Assembly (NCBI RefSeq): GCF_900166635.1
Contig: NZ_LT800497.1
Location: 329,984-393,983 of the forward strand
DNA length: 64,000 nucleotides
Direction of reading: 5' to 3'
From: Oceanobacillus timonensis
GTDB lineage: Bacteria > Bacillota > Bacilli > Bacillales > Amphibacillaceae
The notes under the pieces were generated by a model, which ran no database searches, had not been told where the DNA came from, and saw only the letters and a program-made list of their open reading frames with translations. This document shows positions 1 through 8,179 of this stretch, piece after piece; within the stretch, counting starts at the first letter, position 1, and every line of letters begins with the position of its first letter. The translations under genes and the position numbers were made by a program.

Positions 1-84
1 TTCTTGTCTAGGAAATTATAAAATTCTCTAGCTGTGGATAACTTTTATGTTAAACTTTTATTAACTCACTGGAGGGGTAGAGAT

Positions 85-1320
85 ATGAGAAAGGGAAGCG
101 GAGTTATTAAAGAAATCTTAAAAGACCATTTTGCTGGATTTTGGGAGTTCCATGCTGATCGTTTTCCGAAAACGTATCGTGAACATATAAAAGAAACGGT
201 AGAAAAAACAATTCGTTGCGGGACACGTGATTTAGGATATGCTCGCTATGAGTGTTTAGGATGTGAAGGGGATCCTTCTCCTAAATTCGTGTGTTTTACT
301 TGTAAAAGCAGACTATGCCACCGTTGTGGGAAAAAGTATACGGATGACTGGTCAGACAAACAACAGGAAATGATATTTAATGTTACGTATCGCCATATGG
401 TCTTTACACTTCCACGAGAGTTAAGAAACATATTTTACAATGACCGAAAAAAATTAAATGAATTAAGTAAACAGGTAGCCGAAGTATTTCAGTACCATAA
501 TAAAAAGAAAGGTAAGAAAAGAGGCTTCCGTTCAGGGATTATTACGGTTATTCATACGTTTGGAAGAGATTTAAAGTTTAATCCTCACATACATGCATTG
601 GTGACAGAAGGTGCGTTAGATAATCAAAATGAATGGGTTAATAATGGATATGTTCCTTATGATTTTTTAAGAAAGTCCTGGCAAAAAGTTGTCTTAGATT
701 TGTTAAAGAAGTGGTTTCCTGCAACACCGAAAATCATAGAACTTATTAATGAGTTATATCAAAGGTATCCGAAAGGCTTTTATGTCAATGCAGAGAAGAA
801 AATGAACAATGCCAAGCGTGTAGCCAAGTATATCGGCAGATATTTAGCTCGACCAGCTATCGCCGAATATCGTATTGAATCTTATGATGGGGAAACAGTT
901 CATTACTGGTATGAGAATCATAAAACAGGAAAACGTGTAGATAAAAAGGTTCCAGTGTACAGGTTCTTATTTGAAATATTACAACACATTCCACCAAAGC
1001 ATTTTCGAATGGTTGGGAGATATGGGCTGTATAGTAGAAGGGCTCATCGTAAAGCGCAACAAATATTGAGTTTATATGCGTTCATGAGAACGAAGCAGAT
1101 TTCGTTTCTTTTGGAAGCAAAACGTAAGAAAAAAACATACCGTCAACGTATGATAGAATCATTTGAACAGGACCCTTTGGAATGTCCGTGTTGCCGTAAA
1201 CAGATGGAGCTCATTGGAATATGGCATGCTGACTATGGGTGGATTTATCATTACATGGAGGATGTAGAGAAAGAAAGAAGGAGGAGATACGGAATTGACA
1301 AACCCAAAAGAGCCGGATAA
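85..1320 (+). CDS. IS91-family transposase (HUH endonuclease)
   Basis: This 411-residue rolling-circle transposase would nick one strand at the element's origin and move it as single-stranded DNA. An N-terminal zinc-binding part carries several CxxC pairs (CLGC, CFTC, CHRC). The HUH metal motif reads NPHIHALV at about residues 165-172. The catalytic tyrosines lie in AKYIGRYLARPAI at about 257-269. The C-terminal half has the typical R-x-x-G-L-Y-S-R segment and a last Cys pair (CPCC). I chose ATG 85 because GGAGGGG at 71-77 sits 7 bases before it; an in-frame GTG at 34 has no such site. The gene looks intact. It overlaps the next gene by 26 bases. Confidence 0.85.
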   Translation: MRKGSGVIKEILKDHFAGFWEFHADRFPKTYREHIKETVEKTIRCGTRDLGYARYECLGCEGDPSPKFVCFTCKSRLCHRCGKKYTDDWSDKQQEMIFNVTYRHMVFTLPRELRNIFYNDRKKLNELSKQVAEVFQYHNKKKGKKRGFRSGIITVIHTFGRDLKFNPHIHALVTEGALDNQNEWVNNGYVPYDFLRKSWQKVVLDLLKKWFPATPKIIELINELYQRYPKGFYVNAEKKMNNAKRVAKYIGRYLARPAIAEYRIESYDGETVHYWYENHKTGKRVDKKVPVYRFLFEILQHIPPKHFRMVGRYGLYSRRAHRKAQQILSLYAFMRTKQISFLLEAKRKKKTYRQRMIESFEQDPLECPCCRKQMELIGIWHADYGWIYHYMEDVEKERRRRYGIDKPKRAG

Positions 1321-1549
1321 ATCAGATGAATTTTTTCCAGACTGGCTGGACGAAGAGGATCCTTTTGGCTTAAAAGAAGAAATGAAGATTATATTATTTC
1401 AATGTTTAGATTGCCATGGAACCGATGAAGTCCCGGAGTATATCATTGGTGAATTTAGTGTGGATAAAAATAATAGGGATGAAGTAGAACTTCATTGTCC
1501 GCATTGTAATGGCACTATGATTGAAGCGAAAAACGTCCCAAGTGATTAG
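1295..1549 (+). CDS. Small zinc-ribbon protein of the IS91 element
   Basis: This 84-residue protein starts at TTG 1295, inside the end of the transposase gene, with AGGAGGAG just upstream, so translation is probably coupled. The N-terminal third is acidic. Two cysteine pairs, CLDC and CPHC, lie about 36 residues apart and look like a zinc ribbon. The stop codon lies in the loop of the 1534-1564 inverted repeat. Its role in transposition is unknown; a DNA-binding helper for the transposase is a guess from position. No enzyme motif is visible. Confidence 0.6.
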   Translation: MTNPKEPDKSDEFFPDWLDEEDPFGLKEEMKIILFQCLDCHGTDEVPEYIIGEFSVDKNNRDEVELHCPHCNGTMIEAKNVPSD

Positions 1550-1564
1550 CATCTACTTGGGACG
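1534..1564. repeat. 10-bp perfect inverted repeat at the 3' end of the IS91 element
   Basis: CGTCCCAAGT (1534-1543) and ACTTGGGACG (1555-1564) enclose an 11-base loop that contains the stop of the zinc-ribbon gene. There is no T-run, so it fits a transposition-end hairpin better than a terminator. Confidence 0.55.
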
Positions 1565-1753
1565 TGATTTAGTCGCGTTAGCGATTTTGTTCTGCTATCC
1601 AATCAATCTTCAAATACTTGGAACCGTTCTTTTGCTTCTGTTTTTAGAATGTAAAAGTATCTTTCAGGTTGATTTATTCCTTCAATAGTTAACAATAACT
1701 CCATTGAATCGCCCTGTGTGAAAACATACAATAAAAGAGAAAGGAGAATTCCT

Positions 1754-2884
1754 ATGCGAATGAATATTGGTTCCATCATTACAGAAAAAAGAAAAGAAAA
1801 AAAGATTACACAACAGGAATTAGCGGATTTTATTGGTGGTTCCAAGGCTTCGGTTTCTAAATGGGAGATAGGACGGACGTACCCGGATATCACTTCGCTT
1901 CCGCTGCTTGCTGCGTATTTTAATGTCAGCATTGATTCCTTGCTGGGATATGAATCACAGCTGAATCAAAAAGAGATTCAGCATATTTATGCTTCTTTAA
2001 AAGATTCTTTTGAAACAAAACCGGCAGAGGAAGTTTTAGTTTCTATCCGGAGTTTTATTCGCAGATATTATTCTTGTTATCCATTTATATTGCAAATGGG
2101 ATTGCTCATTATGAATCATGTTGACCGGCTTCCGGGAAAAAGCGAAGAAGAGAGAATGCAGCGCTATATGAATGAAGCTAAGGATTTATTTATCCATGTC
2201 CGAACGCAGGCAAAAGATCCGGATTTGATTACAAAAGCTTTTAAGTTGGAGGCTTATTCTTTATTTACATTAAAAGAAGCAGATCAAGTCTTAGAAATTC
2301 TTGGTGAATATCCTCCTGGGATTTTCCCGGTGGAAAGCTTAATTTCTGGAGCTTTTCAAATGAAAGGGGAAACAGATCGAGCCATCAGCACGCTTCAAAG
2401 TGCATTATTTCAGTACATTATTGTCGTGATGAGTGCATTTACAAATTATTTACAGGTATTAATACATGCTCCTGAAAAATTCAAGGAGACCGTTCAAAGA
2501 GGGCAAGCATTAGCAGAAACATTCGACCTTACTTCCTTACATCCAGTGGCTTTGATGAATTTTCAATTATCGGCCGCTTTTGGTCATGCGCAAATGAAGG
2601 AGGAACATGAAGCACTGTCCATGCTGGAAGAATTTACAGAGGTAATCAAAGAAACCAGTTTTCCAATCGTCCTGCACGGGGATGATTATTTTGATCAAGT
2701 TGATGATTGGTTTAACAATTTGGATATTGGTAATCAGATGCCGAGGGATTCCAGATTGGTAAAAGAAAACTTTATAAATGCAGTTGTAGATAATCCGTTA
2801 TTTTTAAATGGGCAAGAACAAGAACGTTTTGAGCAGATAAATCGAAAGTTAAAGAACCTTTTGGAATGCGAGGGAGAAAAATGA
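1754..2884 (+). CDS. Xre-family transcriptional regulator with TPR-like C-terminal domain
   Basis: This 376-residue cytoplasmic regulator has an N-terminal helix-turn-helix of the Cro/CI type at residues 3-60 (motifs TQQELADFIGGS and SKWEIGRTYPD). A long, mainly helical C-terminal region follows and resembles the TPR-like sensor domains of peptide- or stress-responsive Xre proteins. AAAGGAGAA lies just before ATG 1754; the upstream GTG at 1718 lacks a site. The stop overlaps the next start as ATGA, and the three following genes are also coupled, so this regulator probably controls its own operon and the exporter encoded there. The ligand is not known. Confidence 0.8.
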   Translation: MRMNIGSIITEKRKEKKITQQELADFIGGSKASVSKWEIGRTYPDITSLPLLAAYFNVSIDSLLGYESQLNQKEIQHIYASLKDSFETKPAEEVLVSIRSFIRRYYSCYPFILQMGLLIMNHVDRLPGKSEEERMQRYMNEAKDLFIHVRTQAKDPDLITKAFKLEAYSLFTLKEADQVLEILGEYPPGIFPVESLISGAFQMKGETDRAISTLQSALFQYIIVVMSAFTNYLQVLIHAPEKFKETVQRGQALAETFDLTSLHPVALMNFQLSAAFGHAQMKEEHEALSMLEEFTEVIKETSFPIVLHGDDYFDQVDDWFNNLDIGNQMPRDSRLVKENFINAVVDNPLFLNGQEQERFEQINRKLKNLLECEGEK

Positions 2885-3093
2885 ATGATACACAATTTTT
2901 AATGGATCATTTAGCACTGCTCATACCTTTGATTATCCTGCAATTCACGCTGATGATTACAGCGCTGATTCATGTCATAAAGCATCCCAATTATCGGTTT
3001 GGCAACAAAGGAATGTGGATTGTGATTGTTGTCCTTTTGCAAATCATTGGTCCGGTATTTTATTTTGTCTTTGGAAGAGGGGATAATGAATGA
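2881..3093 (+). CDS. PLDc_N-domain small membrane protein (YxlE-like)
   Basis: This 70-residue protein has two membrane segments (about residues 11-32 and 45-64) separated by KHPNYRFGNKGMW. That layout, ending in GPVFYFVFGR, is typical of the PLDc_N family, found at the N-terminus of cardiolipin synthases and alone in YxlE of B. subtilis. ATG 2881 overlaps the regulator stop and has GAGGGAG upstream; ATG 2866 is less well placed. It sits before an ATPase and a permease in the same order as yxlE-yxlF-yxlG. B. subtilis places that operon under SigY; here an Xre gene stands in the regulator position. The molecular role is unknown. Confidence 0.75.
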   Translation: MNDTQFLMDHLALLIPLIILQFTLMITALIHVIKHPNYRFGNKGMWIVIVVLLQIIGPVFYFVFGRGDNE

Positions 3094-4025
3094 ATATCCT
3101 AGAAGTGAAGAATGTTTCGAAAAGTTTCGGTTCTAAGCAGGTTCTGGATGGATTGGATTTAAAAGTTCCTGCAGGTTCTATCTTTGGTTTTGTAGGTGGA
3201 AACGGAGCAGGTAAAACGACAACGATGAAGCTTATTTTAGGTCTAGAAAAAATGACAGCGGGAGATATATTTGTCGGCGGAGAAAAAGTAACTTTCGGCA
3301 ATACAAAAACGAATCGGATTACAGGCTATTTATCCGATGTCCCAGCGTTTTATCATTATATGTCTGCTGAAGAATATTTAACGTTTTGTGCGGAAATTAC
3401 GGGATTGAAAAAGGAGAAGCGAAAACAAAAAATACAGGAAACATTAGCGCTGGTTGGTTTAGAGGGGAATAAAAAACGTATTAAGGGTTTTTCCAGAGGA
3501 ATGAAACAACGTTTAGGCATTGCGCAGGCGTTGTTAAATGATCCGGAATTGCTTATTTGTGATGAGCCGACTTCTGCGTTAAATCCGGAAGGAAGAAATG
3601 CATTTTTGGAGCTTTTAGCCTCTTTAAAAGGGGAAATGACGATTTTATTTTCTACACATATTTTAGGAGATGTGGAACGCATTTGTGATTATGTAGGTAT
3701 TTTAAATGAAGGAAAGCTAAAGGTGAACTCGTCTATAGAAGCATTGAAGCAAACCTATGCCAAACCGCAAATGGAGGTAGTGTTTGACGAAGGGGTGGAC
3801 ACTTCTTCACTGATTGCAGAGTTGAATGCGTTAAAAGAACAATCAATTATCACGGAGATGCAACAGATAAATGATTGCAATCAATTTATTATATCCCATA
3901 ACAAAGTTTACGAAGAGGTGGCTGTCCCTCTTTTAGAGAACCTGATTGCTAAAAACATGATGCCAACTGCATTAAGAAAAATGAACCCTTCGCTGGAATC
4001 CATCTTTTTGGAGGTGATTCAATGA
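3090..4025 (+). CDS. ABC transporter ATP-binding protein (YxlF-like)
   Basis: This 311-residue ATPase powers the permease encoded next to it. Walker A is GGNGAGKTTT (about residues 36-45), the signature is FSRGMKQRLG, Walker B is LLICDEPTSALNP and the H-loop is STHIL. The nucleotide-binding domain fills residues 1-220 and is followed by an accessory C-terminal region of the type seen in drug and bacteriocin exporters (DrrA/CcmA class). It is coupled by ATGA overlaps at both ends. The substrate cannot be read from sequence; YxlEFG-type exporters are linked to cell-envelope stress. Confidence 0.88.
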   Translation: MNILEVKNVSKSFGSKQVLDGLDLKVPAGSIFGFVGGNGAGKTTTMKLILGLEKMTAGDIFVGGEKVTFGNTKTNRITGYLSDVPAFYHYMSAEEYLTFCAEITGLKKEKRKQKIQETLALVGLEGNKKRIKGFSRGMKQRLGIAQALLNDPELLICDEPTSALNPEGRNAFLELLASLKGEMTILFSTHILGDVERICDYVGILNEGKLKVNSSIEALKQTYAKPQMEVVFDEGVDTSSLIAELNALKEQSIITEMQQINDCNQFIISHNKVYEEVAVPLLENLIAKNMMPTALRKMNPSLESIFLEVIQ

Positions 4026-4786
4026 GGAATATCTATTATTTTTCCAAAAAAGAGCTGTTGGAAGGATGGCGTACGTCCAAGCTGCTTATATTATTAGTGA
4101 TTTTTCTTATTTTAGGTATCATGAACCCGCTGATTGCATTATTAACACCGGAAATTTTACAAATGAGTTTTGGGGATACGATGCCAATCGATATTCCGGA
4201 ACCGACTTCGCTGGATTCCTGGGGACAATTTTATAGTAATATGACACAGATGGGATTAATCGTGATAGTACTGATGTGCAGTGGTGCGGTGAGCGGAGAA
4301 GTAAATAAAGGAACGTTGATTAATCTTGTAACCAAAGGGCTAAAACGTTCTGCGATTGTGGTCAGTAAAAGTATTTATTATATTTTCCAATGGACTTTTT
4401 GTATGTATGCCGCGTTTTTCGTGACTTGGGGATATACGGTTTATTATTTTCCAGATAATCATAGCCCGCATATTTTTCAGGCGGCTTTTCCGTTATGGTT
4501 ATTTGGGGTGTTGCTAGTCACGGTAATCCTGTTTTTTTCCACTGTGTCCAGAAACAGCTACGAAGGCTTGTTACTGACAGGCGCGTTCGTCGTTCTCTTA
4601 TTTATCTTAAATATTGTTGATTCATTCGAGCGATATAATCCCATTTCGCTGATTGGTGAAAATATGAACTTTTTGCAGGGTGCTGCCAGCTTGGGAAATT
4701 ATCTGTTTGCTATACTGCTTTCTGTTTTTTTATCTTTGCTATTTATCTGGTTATCCATCGTTATTTTAAACAAGAAGAAGTTATAA
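4022..4786 (+). CDS. ABC-2 type permease (YxlG-like)
   Basis: This 254-residue integral membrane protein has about six hydrophobic segments: residues 20-42, 77-97, 115-140, 150-176, 182-200 and 228-250. Between the first two lies an extracytoplasmic stretch rich in Pro and Asp. The GEVNKGTLINLVTKGLKR segment is the cytoplasmic coupling region typical of ABC-2 permeases. It is the last gene of the Xre-YxlE-YxlF-YxlG operon and is followed by an intrinsic terminator at about 4950. The transported substrate is unknown. Confidence 0.8.
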   Translation: MRNIYYFSKKELLEGWRTSKLLILLVIFLILGIMNPLIALLTPEILQMSFGDTMPIDIPEPTSLDSWGQFYSNMTQMGLIVIVLMCSGAVSGEVNKGTLINLVTKGLKRSAIVVSKSIYYIFQWTFCMYAAFFVTWGYTVYYFPDNHSPHIFQAAFPLWLFGVLLVTVILFFSTVSRNSYEGLLLTGAFVVLLFILNIVDSFERYNPISLIGENMNFLQGAASLGNYLFAILLSVFLSLLFIWLSIVILNKKKL

Positions 4787-4881
4787 CAGCAATGCTTATA
4801 TGATAATAGAGTTTATTGAACTTATTTCTAATAGAAAGACGAACAGAATAGAAAAACTGCAAAAATTCGTCGGAAGAAAAA

Positions 4882-4925
4882 GGATATGATTGAAAGGTCT
4901 AGTCTACCTTTGCAAAATCATATCC
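4882..4925. repeat. Long imperfect hairpin downstream of the yxlG-like gene
   Basis: GGATATGATT (4882-4891) pairs with AATCATATCC (4916-4925), and an inner stem GAAAGGT/ACCTTTG closes a 7-base loop. No T-run follows. It may be an RNA end-processing or protective structure, or a weak terminator ahead of the one at 4950. Confidence 0.4.
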
Positions 4926-4949
4926 TATATCAAAGACTGGGTTTTGAGA

Positions 4950-4979
4950 AAAGAGTTGATAATCAGTCAGCTCTTTTTC
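4950..4979 (+). terminator. Intrinsic terminator of the YxlEFG-like operon
   Basis: AAAGAGTTGA (4950-4959) and TCAGCTCTTT (4967-4976) form a 10-bp stem with one G-U pair, and Ts continue to 4978. The rest of 4787-5077 holds only the hairpin at 4882; I see no gene in it. Confidence 0.65.
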
Positions 4980-5077
4980 ATGCTCTTAAGTGAATCTCGC
5001 GGTTTTTCTATATAACTTTATTGATGTTTCTTTTTAAGCACAAAGGAAGTTGTAACAGATCTGTGTAGCGCCAACCA

Positions 5078-6451
5078 TTAATCCATCCGAATCTTAAACA
5101 TTGTTCCTTCTCCGACTTCACTTTCCATTTCCACATCACCGCCATGTGCCTGAATAATATCTCTTGAAATAGCCAGTCCAAGTCCAGTGCCGCGTGACGT
5201 GGTGCTTGTGCCGCGGTAATAACGGTCAAAAATTTGTGCCTGTTCCTCTTTTTTAATCCCTTTGCCGTTATCGCGGATAATAATGCCGTCTTCCTGCACT
5301 TCTACGGAGACTTTTACATCTTCGTGATTATGAATTAAGGCATTGATAATAAAGTTTAATAATGCCCGCTTCATTAAATGCTGATCTATATTCCAGATTA
5401 ATTCAGGTGCATTGCTGGTAAAATCAATGTCGTGTGTCTGGAATTGCGGATCATTCAATAAATCGATAATAATCTTTCGGACAAAACCTTCTACGCGTAT
5501 CTCTTGAAGATGTAGATCCATTTCCTGATTTCGGAGGCGCATGGTCAGATTAAAATCATCGAGCAGCTCTTTCATATAAAGTGATTGCCGTTCAATGACT
5601 TCTGCGTATTCTAAACGTTCCTCTGCAGAGACATCCGCATTGCTCAGCAATTCTGCATAACCACGGATGGATGCGAGCGGTGTTTTAATATCATGCGACA
5701 CATTGCTGATCCATTCATTACGCATTTTCTCCAGTTTTTGCCGATCATTTTCATGTGCCTGCAAGGTTTCAGATACGTCGTTTAAGTTGGCAAATACGCG
5801 TTTAAATACGCCTGGACGCTTCATTTTTTTCGGCTCAAATTTTCTTTCCTTTAATTCACTAATCCGTTCAATAATACGTGAGACGGGTTTGGCCAACACC
5901 GTACTGAACAGAAATCCGACAATACAGGCGATAATTAAGTCGACAATAATAATAGCGCCTAAGAACTGGGAAGTGTACTTCAGAACCTGCTGCGGATCAG
6001 CCATAATAATGGTTCGTTGCTGCTGGGACTCAGGGACACCGACGATATAACTGTACCCCTCAAATTCACTGACGAAGTACGTGTTGAAATCATCATCCAT
6101 GTACTTATACTTATGAACTAAATCAATCGGTGTATAGTGTGTGGCGGCATTATCCGGTGCGTATTCATCGGATAAGACATTTCCGTTTTGATCCAGTATT
6201 TGCAGCCAGGCACCAAAGCGGGTCAGTGCATCTCTTCCTTCTTCTGAGACAACCGGTGTACCGTCTTCTATCGTTAAATATTGAGAGAAGTTGCGAGTAA
6301 AGTTTTCCCCTGTATCATGTGTGATATCTTCCGGGTTTTCATGACGTTGCGAAAATAATAACGCAATAAGAATAATGCTATTCACAATGCTGACGATAAA
6401 GACAATACTGAGAATGGAAATAAGATAGCGGATAGTGAGTTTCCATTTCAT
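5078..6451 (-). CDS. Sensor histidine kinase of the YxdJKLM-like module
   Basis: This 457-residue membrane kinase has membrane segments at about residues 10-34 and 164-186. They enclose an extracytoplasmic sensor domain of roughly 130 residues, followed by a HAMP-like linker. The phosphoacceptor is H253 in NVSHDIKTPLASIRGY. ATP-binding boxes follow: N-box FIINALIHN, G1 RDNGKGI and G2 GTGLGLAI. It lies downstream of its response regulator and is transcribed away from the ABC transporter it presumably controls. BceS/YxdK kinases are shorter and have almost no extracytoplasmic part, so this kinase is unlike the usual partner of such transporters. Confidence 0.85.
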   Translation of the reverse strand: MKWKLTIRYLISILSIVFIVSIVNSIILIALLFSQRHENPEDITHDTGENFTRNFSQYLTIEDGTPVVSEEGRDALTRFGAWLQILDQNGNVLSDEYAPDNAATHYTPIDLVHKYKYMDDDFNTYFVSEFEGYSYIVGVPESQQQRTIIMADPQQVLKYTSQFLGAIIIVDLIIACIVGFLFSTVLAKPVSRIIERISELKERKFEPKKMKRPGVFKRVFANLNDVSETLQAHENDRQKLEKMRNEWISNVSHDIKTPLASIRGYAELLSNADVSAEERLEYAEVIERQSLYMKELLDDFNLTMRLRNQEMDLHLQEIRVEGFVRKIIIDLLNDPQFQTHDIDFTSNAPELIWNIDQHLMKRALLNFIINALIHNHEDVKVSVEVQEDGIIIRDNGKGIKKEEQAQIFDRYYRGTSTTSRGTGLGLAISRDIIQAHGGDVEMESEVGEGTMFKIRMD

Positions 6452-6509
6452 GATGCATTTACTCCTTTTTCAAATTCAAAAATTGCAGGTCGAGTCCTTG
6501 TATAGATGC

Positions 6510-7220
6510 TTATGGATTAAAACGGTACCCTAGCCCCTTTACAGTGACAATATAGGCAGGGTCTGACGGGTTTTCCTCAATTTTTTCCCGAAGTCTGCGA
6601 ATATGCACCATTAACGTATTATCTGCTCCGTAAAAATCTTCTCCCCATACGGTTTCGAATAAGGTTTCCTTACTTAAAATATGTTTTGGGTTGCGCAGAA
6701 AACATGCCATTAAACCGACTTCTTTAGCAGTCAACTCTAAAACTTCGCCGTCCTTGCTTATTTCCGTTTCATCCCCATTCATGGTAAAGACGCCGATATT
6801 TTTGTCTGCTTGAGCTGGGGCGTGTGAACTGACCGCTTCCATGGTATATACACCTGCCCGGCGCAGCTGTGCTTTGACGCGGTAAGCCATTTCTTTGGGA
6901 CTGAACGGTTTCGTAATATAATCATCCCCGCCAATGGCCAGTCCAAGTATTTTATCGATTTCATCCGATTTAGCGGATAAAAAAAGAATGGGAATACGTG
7001 ATACTTCCCGGATTTTTCGACATAAATCATATCCTTCCCCGTCTGGAAGCATCACATCCAATATGGCCAAGTCGGGTTCAAAGCTGGTAAATTGCTTCCA
7101 CCCTTCTTTGATCGACCCCGCTGTAGCAATTTCCGTCATTCCTTCTTTTTGAAGCGCTGTTTTCATGAGCTGGCACAGGTCCTGTTCATCATCGACAATT
7201 AAAATTTTCGGCTTTTCCAT
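6510..7220 (-). CDS. OmpR-family response regulator of the YxdJKLM-like module
   Basis: This 236-residue protein has an N-terminal receiver with acidic pocket DDEQD (about 10-14), phosphorylation site D54 in LAILDVMLPDG and conserved Lys in YITKPFSP. A C-terminal winged helix of the OmpR/PhoB type follows (ELTAKEVGLMACFLRNP and GYRF). It is the first gene of a two-gene operon with the kinase and is divergent from the ABC transporter genes, with a 191-base shared control region. It most likely activates the transporter operon in response to the kinase signal. Compared with BceR/YxdJ it has a longer linker (about residues 124-145). Confidence 0.87.
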   Translation of the reverse strand: MEKPKILIVDDEQDLCQLMKTALQKEGMTEIATAGSIKEGWKQFTSFEPDLAILDVMLPDGEGYDLCRKIREVSRIPILFLSAKSDEIDKILGLAIGGDDYITKPFSPKEMAYRVKAQLRRAGVYTMEAVSSHAPAQADKNIGVFTMNGDETEISKDGEVLELTAKEVGLMACFLRNPKHILSKETLFETVWGEDFYGADNTLMVHIRRLREKIEENPSDPAYIVTVKGLGYRFNP

Positions 7221-7322
7221 ATGAAGTTCCCGCCTTTCTATATCAAAACAATGTGTATTTATGATTTACCAAAAAGTTGAATTATTACTATCTTAACAGG
7301 AATTCATTAACTATGAGACAGA

Positions 7323-7377
7323 TTTAAACATTTTGTAAGGTTACATTGATGGCTGTTTAAGGATGAGGGGCTATAGT
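7323..7377 (+). promoter_or_regulatory. Candidate control region of the ABC transporter operon
   Basis: TTAAACATTTTGTAA (from about 7324) resembles the TnACA-N4-TGTAA half-site pair bound by BceR-type regulators, followed by GGTTACAT. Further down is a possible -10 TATAGT (7372-7377) with a poor -35. The site is inferred from position and partial consensus only. Confidence 0.3.
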
Positions 7378-7411
7378 AAAGATAAAGATATTCGAAAGAG
7401 GTGCAAAGAGG

Positions 7412-8179
7412 ATGGAGCATTTATTAAAAGTAGACGATGTCGAAAAAACATATGGAAAAGGCGCAAATACATTTCAAGCGTTAAAAAATATTTCTTTTAC
7501 CATCGACCATGGCGAATTTGTAGGGGTGATGGGACCGTCCGGTGCTGGGAAATCAACGCTTCTTAATGTACTGGCGACAATTGATACACCGACGAACGGA
7601 GATATTTATGTTGAAGAAGACAATATTGCCAAAATGAAAGAGGAAAAGTTAGCAGATTTTCGCCGGGACCACTTAGGCTTTATTTTTCAGGATTATAATT
7701 TGCTGGATTCATTAACAGTGCGGGAAAATATTCTGCTGCCGCTTGCTGTTGCCAAAAAGCCGGCAAAAGAAATTGAAGAAAAAGTCAATGCTATTGCCCA
7801 TTCGTTTGGAATAGAGGACATATTGGATAAGTACCCGTACCAGATTTCGGGTGGACAGAAGCAGCGTACTGCTTCCTGCCGCGCTATTGTATCTGATCCC
7901 AAGCTTATTTTTGCAGATGAGCCGACAGGTGCGCTTGATTCCAAATCAGCTACCGATTTGTTAGAGAGCTTGAGCAACCTGAATGAAACCCGTGAAACAA
8001 CCGTGATGATGGTGACACATGATGCTTATGCAGCCAGCTTTTGCAGACGTATTCTGTTTATTAAAGATGGTGCTTTATCGGATGAACTGGTCCGTGGAAC
8101 ATGTACGCGGAAGGAATTCTTCCAGATGATCTTAGATGAATTGGCAGAATTGGACGGTGATGGGAATGACGTTGTTTGA
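7412..8179 (+). CDS. BceA/YxdL-type ABC transporter ATP-binding protein
   Basis: This 255-residue ATPase belongs to a peptide-antibiotic detoxification transporter. Walker A is GPSGAGKSTLLN (about residues 44-55). The Q-loop is FIFQDYNLLDSLTV, a hallmark of the BceA/MacB/LolD group. The signature is ISGGQKQR, Walker B LIFADEPTGALD and H-loop VMMVTHD. After the signature the family usually reads VAxARA-like residues; here it is TASCRAI, a Ser-Cys substitution in the following helix. The C-terminus extends about 25 residues past the core. Its end overlaps the start of the permease gene by 14 bases. Confidence 0.87.
   Translation: MEHLLKVDDVEKTYGKGANTFQALKNISFTIDHGEFVGVMGPSGAGKSTLLNVLATIDTPTNGDIYVEEDNIAKMKEEKLADFRRDHLGFIFQDYNLLDSLTVRENILLPLAVAKKPAKEIEEKVNAIAHSFGIEDILDKYPYQISGGQKQRTASCRAIVSDPKLIFADEPTGALDSKSATDLLESLSNLNETRETTVMMVTHDAYAASFCRRILFIKDGALSDELVRGTCTRKEFFQMILDELAELDGDGNDVV

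Larger units (their letters stand above)
1..1592 (+). mobile_element. IS91-family (HUH rolling-circle) insertion element, approximate limits
   Basis: A transposase gene overlaps a small zinc-ribbon gene. Beyond them lie a 10-bp inverted repeat (1534-1543/1555-1564), a short cgc-gtta-gcg hairpin (1575-1583) and then the tetranucleotide GTTC (1589-1592). IS91-family elements insert beside GTTC or CTTG with the origin end downstream of the transposase, so the right end probably lies next to 1589. There are no terminal inverted repeats and no target duplication, as expected for the family. The left end is not resolved and may lie outside the window; CTTG occurs at 3-6. Confidence 0.5.

Noticed and set aside
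33..41. DnaA-box-like TGTGGATAA (complement TTATCCACA), also inside genes near 21248, 22117 and 23390
   Set aside because: Single scattered copies, three of them in coding sequence, with no clustering, AT-rich unwinding region or dnaA/dnaN genes; not an origin.
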